Origin: Gammaproteobacteria bacterium | GTDB taxonomy: Bacteria > Pseudomonadota > Gammaproteobacteria > Steroidobacterales > Steroidobacteraceae | DNA: 41,806 nt | Reading direction: 5' to 3' | NCBI GenBank assembly: GCA_003132425.1 | Contig: PKXS01000002.1 | Span: 47,405-89,210 of the forward strand | Notes under the pieces: model-generated | The model's input: the letters and a program-made list of their open reading frames with translations, nothing else | Databases searched by the model: none | What the model was told of the DNA's origin: nothing | Position numbers and translations under genes: made by a program | In this document: positions 34,765-41,806 of the stretch, piece after piece | Numbering within the stretch: the stretch's first letter is position 1 | How the letters are laid out: each line of letters opens with the position of its first letter

Positions 34765-35817
34765 ATGACATTACACTTCAATCCGCCGCCACAGAACGTT
34801 TGCCTGCTGCGTCTTTCGGCCATCGGCGACACTTGTCACGCGCTGGCAGCGCTGCGCGCGTTGCAGTCAGCGTGGCCGCAAACGCGATTTACCTGGATCA
34901 TCGGTAAACTGGAAGCCAAGCTGATGGCAGCGCTTCTCCCCGAAATCGAGTTTATCACCTTCGACAAGAGCGCAATGACCCGGGAGCTCATGCGCCTGCG
35001 TAGTTTCCTTGCCGGCCGCCGCTTCGATTTGCTGCTCAACATGCAATTGTCCTTCCGCGCCAGCATGGTCAGCAGCCTGTTGAGATCGCCCATCAAGATG
35101 GGTTTCGATCGCGCGCGCGCGCGTGAGCTGCAATGGTGGTTCACCAACGCGCAAATTGCCCCCGCGGTTTGCGAGCATGTCTTGGATTCGCTGTTGGGAT
35201 TCGTGCGCGCATGCGGCGTCGAACCCGGAATACCCCAGTGGCGGGTGTCGCTACCGCCGAGTGCGATCGAGTACGCGAATCAAATCATCACCGACGATGC
35301 GCCGACACTGGTGATCAGCCCCTGCTCCAGCCACTCGCGGCGCAACTGGTCCGCGGCTCGGTATGCGGCGGTCGCCGGCCACGCAATCAACGCGCATGGA
35401 ATGCGCGTGGTACTCGTGGGCGGACGCAGTTCGCACGAGATTCAAATGGGCGAAGCGATCGCACTGGCCGCGCGCGCCGTCGTCAATCAGATCGGCAAGG
35501 ACACCCTCCCGCAGCTGCTGGGCTTGCTGGCCCAGAGCACCGCCCTCCTATCTCCCGATTCCGGACCTGCGCACATGGCCACCATGGTCGGGTTGCCGGT
35601 GATCGGCCTGTATGCCGCCACCAATCCCGCCCGCGCAGGCCCCTACTTCAGCCGTTCGTGGTGCGTCGATAAATACGATCAAGCCGCCCGCAAATTCCTC
35701 GGCAGACCGGCGGCGCAAATCCCGTGGACCACCAAGATCGAACGGCCCGGCGTCATGGACCTGATCAGCGTTGGCGATGTGACGGATAAGCTCGACGCTC
35801 TGATGGCGACACACTGA
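34765..35817 (+). CDS. Glycosyltransferase family 9 protein (LPS heptosyltransferase-like)
   Basis: The 350-residue protein is a GT9 enzyme of the ADP-heptose:LPS heptosyltransferase type. The N-terminal motif VCLLRLSAIGDTCHALAAL and the nucleotide-sugar signature LLSPDSGPAHMATMVGLPVIGLY are clear. SPCSSHSRRNWSAARYA in the middle matches the GT-B linker region. Most likely it adds a core heptose to Kdo. The exact acceptor (WaaC, WaaF or WaaQ type) cannot be told. The start at 34765 precedes a good family N-terminus; the frame opens earlier but that part overlaps kdkA. It diverges from kdkA across only 31 bases. Confidence 0.88.
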   Translation: MTLHFNPPPQNVCLLRLSAIGDTCHALAALRALQSAWPQTRFTWIIGKLEAKLMAALLPEIEFITFDKSAMTRELMRLRSFLAGRRFDLLLNMQLSFRASMVSSLLRSPIKMGFDRARARELQWWFTNAQIAPAVCEHVLDSLLGFVRACGVEPGIPQWRVSLPPSAIEYANQIITDDAPTLVISPCSSHSRRNWSAARYAAVAGHAINAHGMRVVLVGGRSSHEIQMGEAIALAARAVVNQIGKDTLPQLLGLLAQSTALLSPDSGPAHMATMVGLPVIGLYAATNPARAGPYFSRSWCVDKYDQAARKFLGRPAAQIPWTTKIERPGVMDLISVGDVTDKLDALMATH

Positions 35818-35849
35818 TGGCACGGCGGATTTTTCGCTAAGATAGACGC

Positions 35850-36245
35850 ATGACCGAGATCAGAGCTCCCGTGTCGCCCGGAGAATTGCTCGACAAGATC
35901 ACTATTCTGCGCATCAAATCGCAGCGCATGAGCGGCGCGGAAAAGCTGGCCAACGTGCGCCTCGAACTCAATACGCTGCAAGAGACGTGGGATGATTCGC
36001 CATACGCAAGCGTGAACATCGACGCCGAGGTGCGCGCCCTGCATGCCGTCAACGAGCGCTTGTGGGTCATCGAGGATGACATCCGCGACAGAGAACGCGC
36101 GCAGGATTTCGGCGCGGAATTCATCCGGCTCGCTCGAGCCGTTTATGTCGAGAACGACGAGCGAGCCGCCATCAAGCGGCGCATCAATCTTAAGCTTGGT
36201 TCGACCATGATCGAAGAGAAATCCTATTGGAAGTACAAAACTTAG
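35850..36245 (+). CDS. DUF6165 family protein
   Basis: The 131-residue protein matches my recollection of DUF6165. It begins MTEIRAPVSPGELLDKITIL, has a highly charged helical middle, and ends in LKLGSTMIEEKSYWKY. It has no signal peptide or membrane segment. Members are frequently encoded within LPS or glycosyltransferase clusters, and the function is unknown. Here it lies 32 bases behind a GT9 gene and 16 bases before the selenium-binding-protein homologue, so a three-gene operon is likely. Confidence 0.85.
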   Translation: MTEIRAPVSPGELLDKITILRIKSQRMSGAEKLANVRLELNTLQETWDDSPYASVNIDAEVRALHAVNERLWVIEDDIRDRERAQDFGAEFIRLARAVYVENDERAAIKRRINLKLGSTMIEEKSYWKYKT

Positions 36246-36261
36246 TTCGTCAGAGGCCTCC

Positions 36262-37485
36262 ATGCTGCGCTTGATGTTCGCCTTCGGTCTTGTTTTCTCC
36301 GGCGTCGATGGTCCCGCGCTGTCTGCGGGGCAGAGTGCCGCCGCGCCCGATCACTACCTGTTTGTCTGGGCCGGCGACCGAGCCCAGAAGGGCAACGACT
36401 TTCTTGCGGTGATCGACGCAAACCCTGACTCCGCCTCCTATGGCCGCCTGGTGACTACCCTGGCGACCGACCAACAGACCATGCGAGTGCATCACACGGA
36501 ATACACCATGCCGGCCAGCGGTATGCTGTTTGCCAACGATCATGACGCCGGCCGGACTTTTATCTTCGACGTGCGCAACCCACTGCATCCGAAGATCGCA
36601 ACCTCGTTTACCGACATGGCCGGCTACATGCATCCGCATTCCTACCTGCGGTTACCCGACGGGAACGTGCTTGCTACGTTTCAGCACGCGCACCATGGCG
36701 AGAGCGCGGGGCAGATGGGCAAGACCGGAGGACTGGTAGAAATTAATGACCAAGGAAAAGTGGTTCGTTCCGCAAGCAACGCGGATCCGGCATTTGCCGG
36801 CGCATTACTGATGCCTTATAGCCTAGTCGTCATTCCAAAGCTCGACCGCGTCGTGTCCACCGATTCCTCCATGCACGATGAGGACATTTTCAGCGGCGTA
36901 ACGTATCAGGTGTGGCGCCTTTCTGATCTGAAGCTGCTCAAGACGGCGTACTTTGATGTGGGCGAGAACCGCTACGCCCATATCAGCCCGGAAGAGCCGC
37001 GTTTGGGTCCGGATGGATCGATCTTCGTACAAACGCTCGGCTGCGGACTCGAACGCATCACCGACGTGGGCACAAGCGAGCCCAGATCGCGGCTGGTGTT
37101 TACCTTTCCCGGCAACTGGTGCGGGGTTCCCACGATAGTTGGGCATTATTTGGTGCAGAGCGTGCCGCAGATCCACGGTTTCATCGTGCTCGACATTACG
37201 AATGCGGCGAAACCGGTGGAAGTGTCGCGGCTCAAGATGAGCGATGTTTACCAACCCCACTGGACGGCGTGGGACCCGAAGACGCTGCGGCTCGTGGTCA
37301 CTTCCGGCCATACGCCGGAGGATCGACTTTACTTGTTGAAGTTGGACCAGGCTACGGGCGCGCTCACCGTGGACGACGCTTTTCGCGACGCAGACGGGAA
37401 AATTGGCTTCAGCTTCGCGGAGCGTGAATGGCCGCACGGCTGGAAAGGAGTGGGCGCACCGCACGGAGCCGTCTTCTCGCGCTGA
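36262..37485 (+). CDS. Selenium-binding protein / methanethiol oxidase family protein
   Basis: The 407-residue protein is a beta-propeller of the SBP56/methanethiol-oxidase family. After a weak signal peptide (about 1-22) come LFVWAGDRAQKGNDFLAVID and RVHHTEYTMP. The histidines predicted to bind metal in this family are kept: His77 and His78, His126 in MHPHSYLRLPDG, His333 in QPHWTAWDP, and His401 in APHGAVFS. Bacterial MtoX oxidises methanethiol to formaldehyde, sulfide and peroxide using copper, so that activity is possible but unproven. AGAGG upstream supports the ATG. Its setting behind LPS genes, with no visible copper chaperone, is unusual. Confidence 0.82.
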   Translation: MLRLMFAFGLVFSGVDGPALSAGQSAAAPDHYLFVWAGDRAQKGNDFLAVIDANPDSASYGRLVTTLATDQQTMRVHHTEYTMPASGMLFANDHDAGRTFIFDVRNPLHPKIATSFTDMAGYMHPHSYLRLPDGNVLATFQHAHHGESAGQMGKTGGLVEINDQGKVVRSASNADPAFAGALLMPYSLVVIPKLDRVVSTDSSMHDEDIFSGVTYQVWRLSDLKLLKTAYFDVGENRYAHISPEEPRLGPDGSIFVQTLGCGLERITDVGTSEPRSRLVFTFPGNWCGVPTIVGHYLVQSVPQIHGFIVLDITNAAKPVEVSRLKMSDVYQPHWTAWDPKTLRLVVTSGHTPEDRLYLLKLDQATGALTVDDAFRDADGKIGFSFAEREWPHGWKGVGAPHGAVFSR

Positions 37486-37500
37486 AAGGCCGGCTCCGAG

Positions 37501-37749
37501 CTATTGGCCGGGTTGAGTCACCTCATGCTTGCCCCGAATAAGCGTGTACTCCGCACCGCAATACGGGCACTTGACCCAACCGGCCGACTCGATCGCCAAG
37601 TACACCTTCGGGTGCGAATTCCACAGAAACATGCCGGGCATCGGACAGGACAGCGGCAAATCCACCGCGGTCACCGTGTATTGATGCAGCGCATTCGGCT
37701 GACTCAAATTGTGTTTCGAATCATCCTGGACCATCACCGGCATTGTCAT
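37501..37749 (-). CDS. Small zinc-finger protein, CHCC type
   Basis: The 82-residue protein contains the zf-CHCC pattern found in the NDUFS6-like/YqhM-type small proteins. Cys35 lies in LPLSCPMPGM, His46 in WNSHPKVYL, and Cys61 and Cys64 in KCPYCGAEY. Members are often next to heptosyltransferase and branched-chain aminotransferase genes; the function is unknown. The ATG at 37749 is preceded by AAGGAGAG at ideal spacing, so a start ten codons further upstream is rejected. It follows glnE by 33 bases. Confidence 0.88.
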   Translation of the reverse strand: MTMPVMVQDDSKHNLSQPNALHQYTVTAVDLPLSCPMPGMFLWNSHPKVYLAIESAGWVKCPYCGAEYTLIRGKHEVTQPGQ

Positions 37750-37782
37750 CACTCTCCTTTCGATCGAAGACCCTGGCATACC

Positions 37783-40665
37783 TTAGCCTTCCTGAAACGC
37801 TTCACGCCAGATCATTTGAACTCGGGCGCGCGTTTGCGCGTAGGGGCCCGCCTCCACCACCCGTTCGCCTTGCGCCTCGAGCGACAAGTGATGCAGCACC
37901 GTGCGGTAGCCAATGTACGCATCCGTGAGCCACTGCGCCGTCTCGCGTTCGAGCGCACCGACCCGCGCCAACCCCTCTAGCTGGCGAATATTATCCGAAT
38001 AGGCCACGAGTGCGCAGTGCTCGCGTGCGGCGCCGAGCACCCAATATTGCACCAGAAACTCGATATCGGCGATACCGCCAGCGTCCTGCTTGATGTCGAA
38101 CTGGCCCTCGCCGGCCTTGGACAGCTCGCGGCGCATTCGCTTTCGCATTTCCATCACGTCGACCCGCAGGGTGTCGCGGCGCACGGCGCCGCACAGCACG
38201 CGGCGCCGGGTCGCCTCGAATCGCTCGCAAAGATTTGCGTCCCCGCCGACTGCCCGCGCACGCAGCAACGCCTGATGTTCCCACGTCCAGGCATCTTGAA
38301 GTTGGTAGCGCTCGAAGGCGTCGATGCCGGTCATGAGGAAGCCGCCCTTGCCGTTCGGGCGCAATCGCATATCGACCTCGTAGAGACGGCCCGCGGCCGA
38401 GTGCATCGTGAGCAAGTGCACGATGCGCTGACCCAGCCGCAGGAAAAATACACCGTTATCGAGCGGCCGTTCGCTCTGCGTTTGCTGCATCTCGCCGCTG
38501 GAATCATGCAAGAACACCAGATCCAGATCGGACCCGTAGCCCAGTTCCAGGCCACCTAGCTTGCCGTATCCGGCAACCGCCACGCGCACCGGCCGCGCCG
38601 CCCCCTCCTCGACGCAGCACGGCACCCCGTAGATCTCGGTCATTTGCTGCCAGGCCAGATCCATACAGCACCGCACGATCAATTCTGCAATATCAGTTAG
38701 ACGGTCGCTCACCCTCATCAACGGCAATCGGCCCGTGAGATCGGCGAGCGCCACCGAAAACACGGCGACCTTCTGAAATTGCCGTAGGGCCTCGACTTGC
38801 CGCTCCGGGTCGGCCGCGGGGAGCCGTTCGGTTCTGGCGCTCAATTCCAGCGCAAAGCCGGCGCGCGTCGGCAGCTCATGGAAAGCCTTCGCGTCGATTA
38901 GCTCGTCGAGCAACAATGGGAAATCCGCGATTTGCCGCGCCAAGAAACCGCTGATCGCGCAAACATCGATCAGACGATCGAGGGCCATCGGCTGTTCGGT
39001 CAGCAGCGCGAGATAGGATGAGCGGGTGCCGATTGCCTCCAATACACGCAGTACGCGTTCAGTAACCGCTGCGGGGGAAGTGCGCAGCGCCGCGGCCTTG
39101 AGCAGCCGGCCCAGGATGGCGTGCAGGCGCCGGTGGCCGAGCTCATCCAGTCTTCGATACGGCGCCGAATGGCGGTAGGTTTCCAATAGCGCGGCGACGG
39201 CGGGAATCTCGAGCGCGGGGAATCCGCCGTTGGCCAGTTCCTCGTCGATCTTTATGCCCTCGGAGGCAAGCCAGCTCGAAGGCGCTTCGCCGGCCCGGCG
39301 CTGCGCGTCCGGGGCGCCGAAAAGCAACGCGTCGAAGACGCGCGCCGTTTCCCGGCGAGCGGCATCGATGCGGCCAATCGCGTCGGCCCAATCCGCCGCG
39401 CCCATATTCAAGCTCAATCGCGCCCGATCGATCAGGTTGTCGGGCAGAACATGGGTCTGCTCGTCGCGAATCATCTGCAGCGCATTTTCCGCCTTGCGCA
39501 ACACCAGATAGGCCTCGGACAATTCCGCGACGGCCGCACTCGACAATAGTTTTGAACCGGCCAGCATCGGCAGCACATCGAGAAGTGAGGCGTTCTGCAG
39601 CCGCCGGTCGCTGCCGCCGCGCACCAATTGCATCGATTGTACGATGAATTCGATTTCGCGAATTCCGCCTCTGCCGAGCTTCAGATGCTGATCGAGATCG
39701 CGGCGCGATACCTCTCGGGCGATCAAGGCTTTCATTTCGCGCAACGACTCGAACACGCCGAAATCGAGATAGCGTCGATAGACGAACGAGCGTACGTACT
39801 CTTGATTCGCCTTCTCGTAGGCCGCAGCACCGACGATGGGACGTGCTTTGATCCACGCATATCGCTCCCAATCCCGGCCATGCTGCTGCAAGTAATCCTC
39901 GAGCGAGGCAAGGCTGACTACCAGCGGTCCGCTATCGCCGAAGGGCCGCAAGCGCATGTCGACGCGAAACACGAATCCATCCTCGGTCCGCTCGTCGAGC
40001 AAGCGAATGAGCTCGCGGCCGAGGCGATTGAAGTATTCCTCGTTATCGACGCCGTGTATCCCGTCCGTTTCGCCCCCCTGCGCGAACAGGAACACCAGAT
40101 CGATGTCCGACGAGAAGTTCAGCTCGCGGCCGCCCAGCTTGCCCATGCCGAGAACGATGAGGGGAACCACTTCTCCGTTCGAAGCACGCGGCTTTCCGAA
40201 GATGGCCTCGAGCTGCCGCTGGGCCGCCGACACCGCAGCGCGGACGCAGGAGTCCGCTAAATCCGACAGAGCGCGCAAGGTTTCCGATGTGCCGGCGCGC
40301 CCGGCCATGTCGCGCCACGCAATGCGCAGCATTTCGCGTCGCCGCCACTCGCGCAGCAGGCGCTTGGCCTCGACGGCCGTTGCCGCGCCGGCCGCTCGCC
40401 GCTCGTAGTCATTGTTCGCGGCGCTCGCGGCCGACGGTTCGTCGTGGCGGGCGAACCACGCAAGGGCCGGTGGATCCTGGATCAAGACCGAAGCGACGAA
40501 CTCGCTGCCCGCGGCAATTCGCGGCAGCTCGCGCCGCAGCGTTTCCGGGAGTGTGACGTAGTTCTCGGGCAAGCCGTCCTGCGCGCTAGCTCGCTCCCAC
40601 CAACGGATCAAAGGATCCCGCAGAATATCCGCGACGGTTTCGAGAAATTGTATGGAGATTGTCAT
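37783..40665 (-). CDS. glnE: Bifunctional glutamine synthetase adenylyltransferase / adenylyl-removing enzyme
   Basis: GlnE adds AMP to glutamine synthetase when nitrogen is plentiful and removes it when nitrogen is scarce, under PII control. Both nucleotidyltransferase domains are intact. The N-terminal removase domain has LGMGKLGGRELNFSSDIDL (about residue 170-190), and the C-terminal transferase domain has GYGKLGGLELGYGSDLDL (about residue 700). A helical regulatory region lies between. The length of about 960 residues is normal. ATG 40665 is preferred; an ATG 24 bases upstream is possible and neither has a strong Shine-Dalgarno. rpoN at the other end of the window is a second nitrogen-related gene, but not linked to it. 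Confidence 0.96.
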   Translation of the reverse strand: MTISIQFLETVADILRDPLIRWWERASAQDGLPENYVTLPETLRRELPRIAAGSEFVASVLIQDPPALAWFARHDEPSAASAANNDYERRAAGAATAVEAKRLLREWRRREMLRIAWRDMAGRAGTSETLRALSDLADSCVRAAVSAAQRQLEAIFGKPRASNGEVVPLIVLGMGKLGGRELNFSSDIDLVFLFAQGGETDGIHGVDNEEYFNRLGRELIRLLDERTEDGFVFRVDMRLRPFGDSGPLVVSLASLEDYLQQHGRDWERYAWIKARPIVGAAAYEKANQEYVRSFVYRRYLDFGVFESLREMKALIAREVSRRDLDQHLKLGRGGIREIEFIVQSMQLVRGGSDRRLQNASLLDVLPMLAGSKLLSSAAVAELSEAYLVLRKAENALQMIRDEQTHVLPDNLIDRARLSLNMGAADWADAIGRIDAARRETARVFDALLFGAPDAQRRAGEAPSSWLASEGIKIDEELANGGFPALEIPAVAALLETYRHSAPYRRLDELGHRRLHAILGRLLKAAALRTSPAAVTERVLRVLEAIGTRSSYLALLTEQPMALDRLIDVCAISGFLARQIADFPLLLDELIDAKAFHELPTRAGFALELSARTERLPAADPERQVEALRQFQKVAVFSVALADLTGRLPLMRVSDRLTDIAELIVRCCMDLAWQQMTEIYGVPCCVEEGAARPVRVAVAGYGKLGGLELGYGSDLDLVFLHDSSGEMQQTQSERPLDNGVFFLRLGQRIVHLLTMHSAAGRLYEVDMRLRPNGKGGFLMTGIDAFERYQLQDAWTWEHQALLRARAVGGDANLCERFEATRRRVLCGAVRRDTLRVDVMEMRKRMRRELSKAGEGQFDIKQDAGGIADIEFLVQYWVLGAAREHCALVAYSDNIRQLEGLARVGALERETAQWLTDAYIGYRTVLHHLSLEAQGERVVEAGPYAQTRARVQMIWREAFQEG

Positions 40666-40742
40666 CGCGCCGATTGAATCACATTCCAATCAAGGTTACC
40701 GTTCACAAGCGGTACGCGGGCCGGACTCCTAGGGTGCGCCTC
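40666..40742. other. Divergent glnE / MASE1 spacer
   Basis: This 77-base spacer should hold promoters for both divergent genes. I see no convincing -10/-35 pair and no repeat in it. Confidence 0.3.
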
Positions 40743-41806
40743 ATGGCAGAGATTCCATCGACTGAGTCCGTGAAGTTGAAGGTGCCGGTTTTCAGGTGGC
40801 TGGTCGCCTTCGCCGGCATCCTTGCAGCCGGCGCCATCGCGTACGCATTGCCGAGCCTGGGCGCGCGTCTTGCGCTACCGCTCGTGCCGAGCGGCATTGC
40901 AGTGGCAGTCAATTACCGCTGGGGGCGGCGCATGTGGCCTGCCGTATTTGCCGCCGGCGTTGCCACCGACCTATGGGCGCATCGATCGCTCGTTACGGGT
41001 ATCGGCGTCGGCATCGGACTCGCCGGTGGCAGCGCGCTCGCCGCGTGGCTCCTGGAACGAGGCGGCTTCAATGCGAGCTTCAGCCGCGCGAAGGATGTGC
41101 CGCTGTTTATTTTTGCCGCGGCGGTCGGCATGACGCTCGGAGCGACCTTTGGCATGCTCGGCTTCTATGTCGCAGACCCAACGTCTGGCGCGTTGGATCC
41201 GATCGGCTGGATTCGCTGGTGGAGCAACACCACCGCGGGCGTGATACTGGTCGGACCCATGTTGGTGGCGGTGAGCCGGCAGAGCTTGGCGCGGTTTACC
41301 GAGCATTGGGCTGAGGGCGGCCTATGGCTGCTGGGCGTCACGATTTGCTGCGGCATGATTGTGCTCGCCCCCGCAGCCGTCGGTCGGCCGCTGGCGGTCC
41401 TGATCGCAATTTTCCTGGTGGTCGTGAGCGCCATCCGATTCGGTCTTGTGGTCGCAACCTCCGGGGCGCTGGCCATGTCCATGGCGACTGCCTTTAGCTT
41501 TGCGTTCAGCCACGGCATCTTTGCTGACATGGAGGAAATTCCGGGCCTTGTCATGCTCTGGTCCTTCGGCGCCGCGCTTGCGGGTCTGAGCCTCATCATT
41601 ACCGCACTGCTCGCGGAACGCGATTCGGCAGGCCTGGAGAAGCTGCGCGCCGAACACCGCTACGCGCAGATATTCGACGGTGGCCCTCAGCCGGTTTGGG
41701 TCCACGACCGAGACAGCCTGCGTTTTCTCCTGGTCAACGAGGCCGCCGTGCGGCAGTACGGCTGGAGCCGCGAGGAATTTTTGGCCAGCCGGGTCGCCAT
41801 GTTGGC
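40743..41806 (+). CDS. MASE1-domain sensor with PAS domain (3' end cut by window)
   Basis: The open frame runs from ATG 40743 to the window end without a stop (354 full codons). About eight transmembrane helices fill residues 18-300, and WWSNTTAGVILVGPML is characteristic of the MASE1 sensory domain. A PAS domain starts at about residue 312 (RYAQIFDGGPQPVWVHD) and is cut off. The output module lies outside: a GGDEF/EAL or histidine-kinase domain is usual in such proteins. The stimulus is unknown. Confidence 0.85.
   Translation, partial: MAEIPSTESVKLKVPVFRWLVAFAGILAAGAIAYALPSLGARLALPLVPSGIAVAVNYRWGRRMWPAVFAAGVATDLWAHRSLVTGIGVGIGLAGGSALAAWLLERGGFNASFSRAKDVPLFIFAAAVGMTLGATFGMLGFYVADPTSGALDPIGWIRWWSNTTAGVILVGPMLVAVSRQSLARFTEHWAEGGLWLLGVTICCGMIVLAPAAVGRPLAVLIAIFLVVVSAIRFGLVVATSGALAMSMATAFSFAFSHGIFADMEEIPGLVMLWSFGAALAGLSLIITALLAERDSAGLEKLRAEHRYAQIFDGGPQPVWVHDRDSLRFLLVNEAAVRQYGWSREEFLASRVAML

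Noticed and set aside
34734-34832. A 33-codon upstream extension of kdkA
   Set aside because: It would overlap the start of the divergent GT9 gene, and the residues do not look like the family.

Overview
The window is an ordinary-looking stretch of chromosome from a GC-rich Gram-negative bacterium. Gene content points to a gammaproteobacterium related to the Xanthomonadales/Nevskiales/Steroidobacter side of the class. The pointers are mpl, rnd, glnE, a CpxRA-type system, a pcm-rhodanese-tolC-waaA-kdkA block, and a PPi-dependent phosphofructokinase beside a proton-pumping pyrophosphatase. This placement is inferred from gene order and protein character, not from a search. I see no rRNA, tRNA, CRISPR array, IS element, prophage or integration scar. 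Coding density is very high, and many neighbours overlap or lie within a few bases of each other. Both ends cut through genes: rpoN lacks its first codons and a MASE1/PAS sensor lacks its C-terminus.

Layout. (1) 1-2660, plus strand: rpoN, hpf, rapZ, without the ptsN usually found between hpf and rapZ. (2) 2657-11497, minus strand: a compact seven-gene block read tkt, gap, pgk, pyk, moxR, vwa, patatin. It joins central carbon metabolism to a MoxR ATPase/VWA pair and a patatin-like lipase. (3) 11733-17852, plus strand: cpdA, a TraB/GumN-like protein, a CpxR/CpxA-like pair, hemL and a CPBP-family membrane protein. (4) 17862-20326, minus strand: a small membrane protein, mpl and a LON-domain protein. 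(5) 20377-21474 rnd (plus) converging on adk (minus) through a perfect palindrome. (6) 22313-25712, plus strand: pfp and hppA. (7) 25718-30096, minus strand: a PAS-PAS-GGDEF-EAL protein, cysK, cysE. (8) 30260-32752, plus strand: a divergent Pcm-like methyltransferase, a rhodanese, tolC. (9) 32718-34733, minus strand: kdkA then waaA. (10) 34765-37485, plus strand: a GT9 heptosyltransferase-like gene, a DUF6165 protein and a selenium-binding-protein/methanethiol-oxidase homologue. (11) 37501-40665, minus strand: glnE then a small CHCC zinc-finger protein. (12) 40743 to the end, plus strand: the MASE1-PAS sensor.

How the parts fit together. Glycolysis and the pentose-phosphate pathway are represented by tkt, gap, pgk and pyk, and the phosphofructokinase step by a PPi-type enzyme. 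The neighbouring pyrophosphatase has the K+-independent signature, which suggests a cell that uses pyrophosphate as an energy currency. Envelope functions form the second theme: Kdo transferase, Kdo kinase, a heptosyltransferase, TolC, murein-peptide recycling by Mpl, and CpxRA-like stress sensing. The regulatory theme comprises RpoN, RapZ, GlnE, cAMP phosphodiesterase and two large membrane sensors.

No undescribed multi-gene system is evident. The points most worth a second look are a textbook-shaped intrinsic terminator inside the start of a membrane-protein gene (20247-20280), the carbon/MoxR/patatin block, the missing ptsN, the operator-like dyad at the tolC promoter, and the methanethiol-oxidase homologue in an LPS gene cluster.
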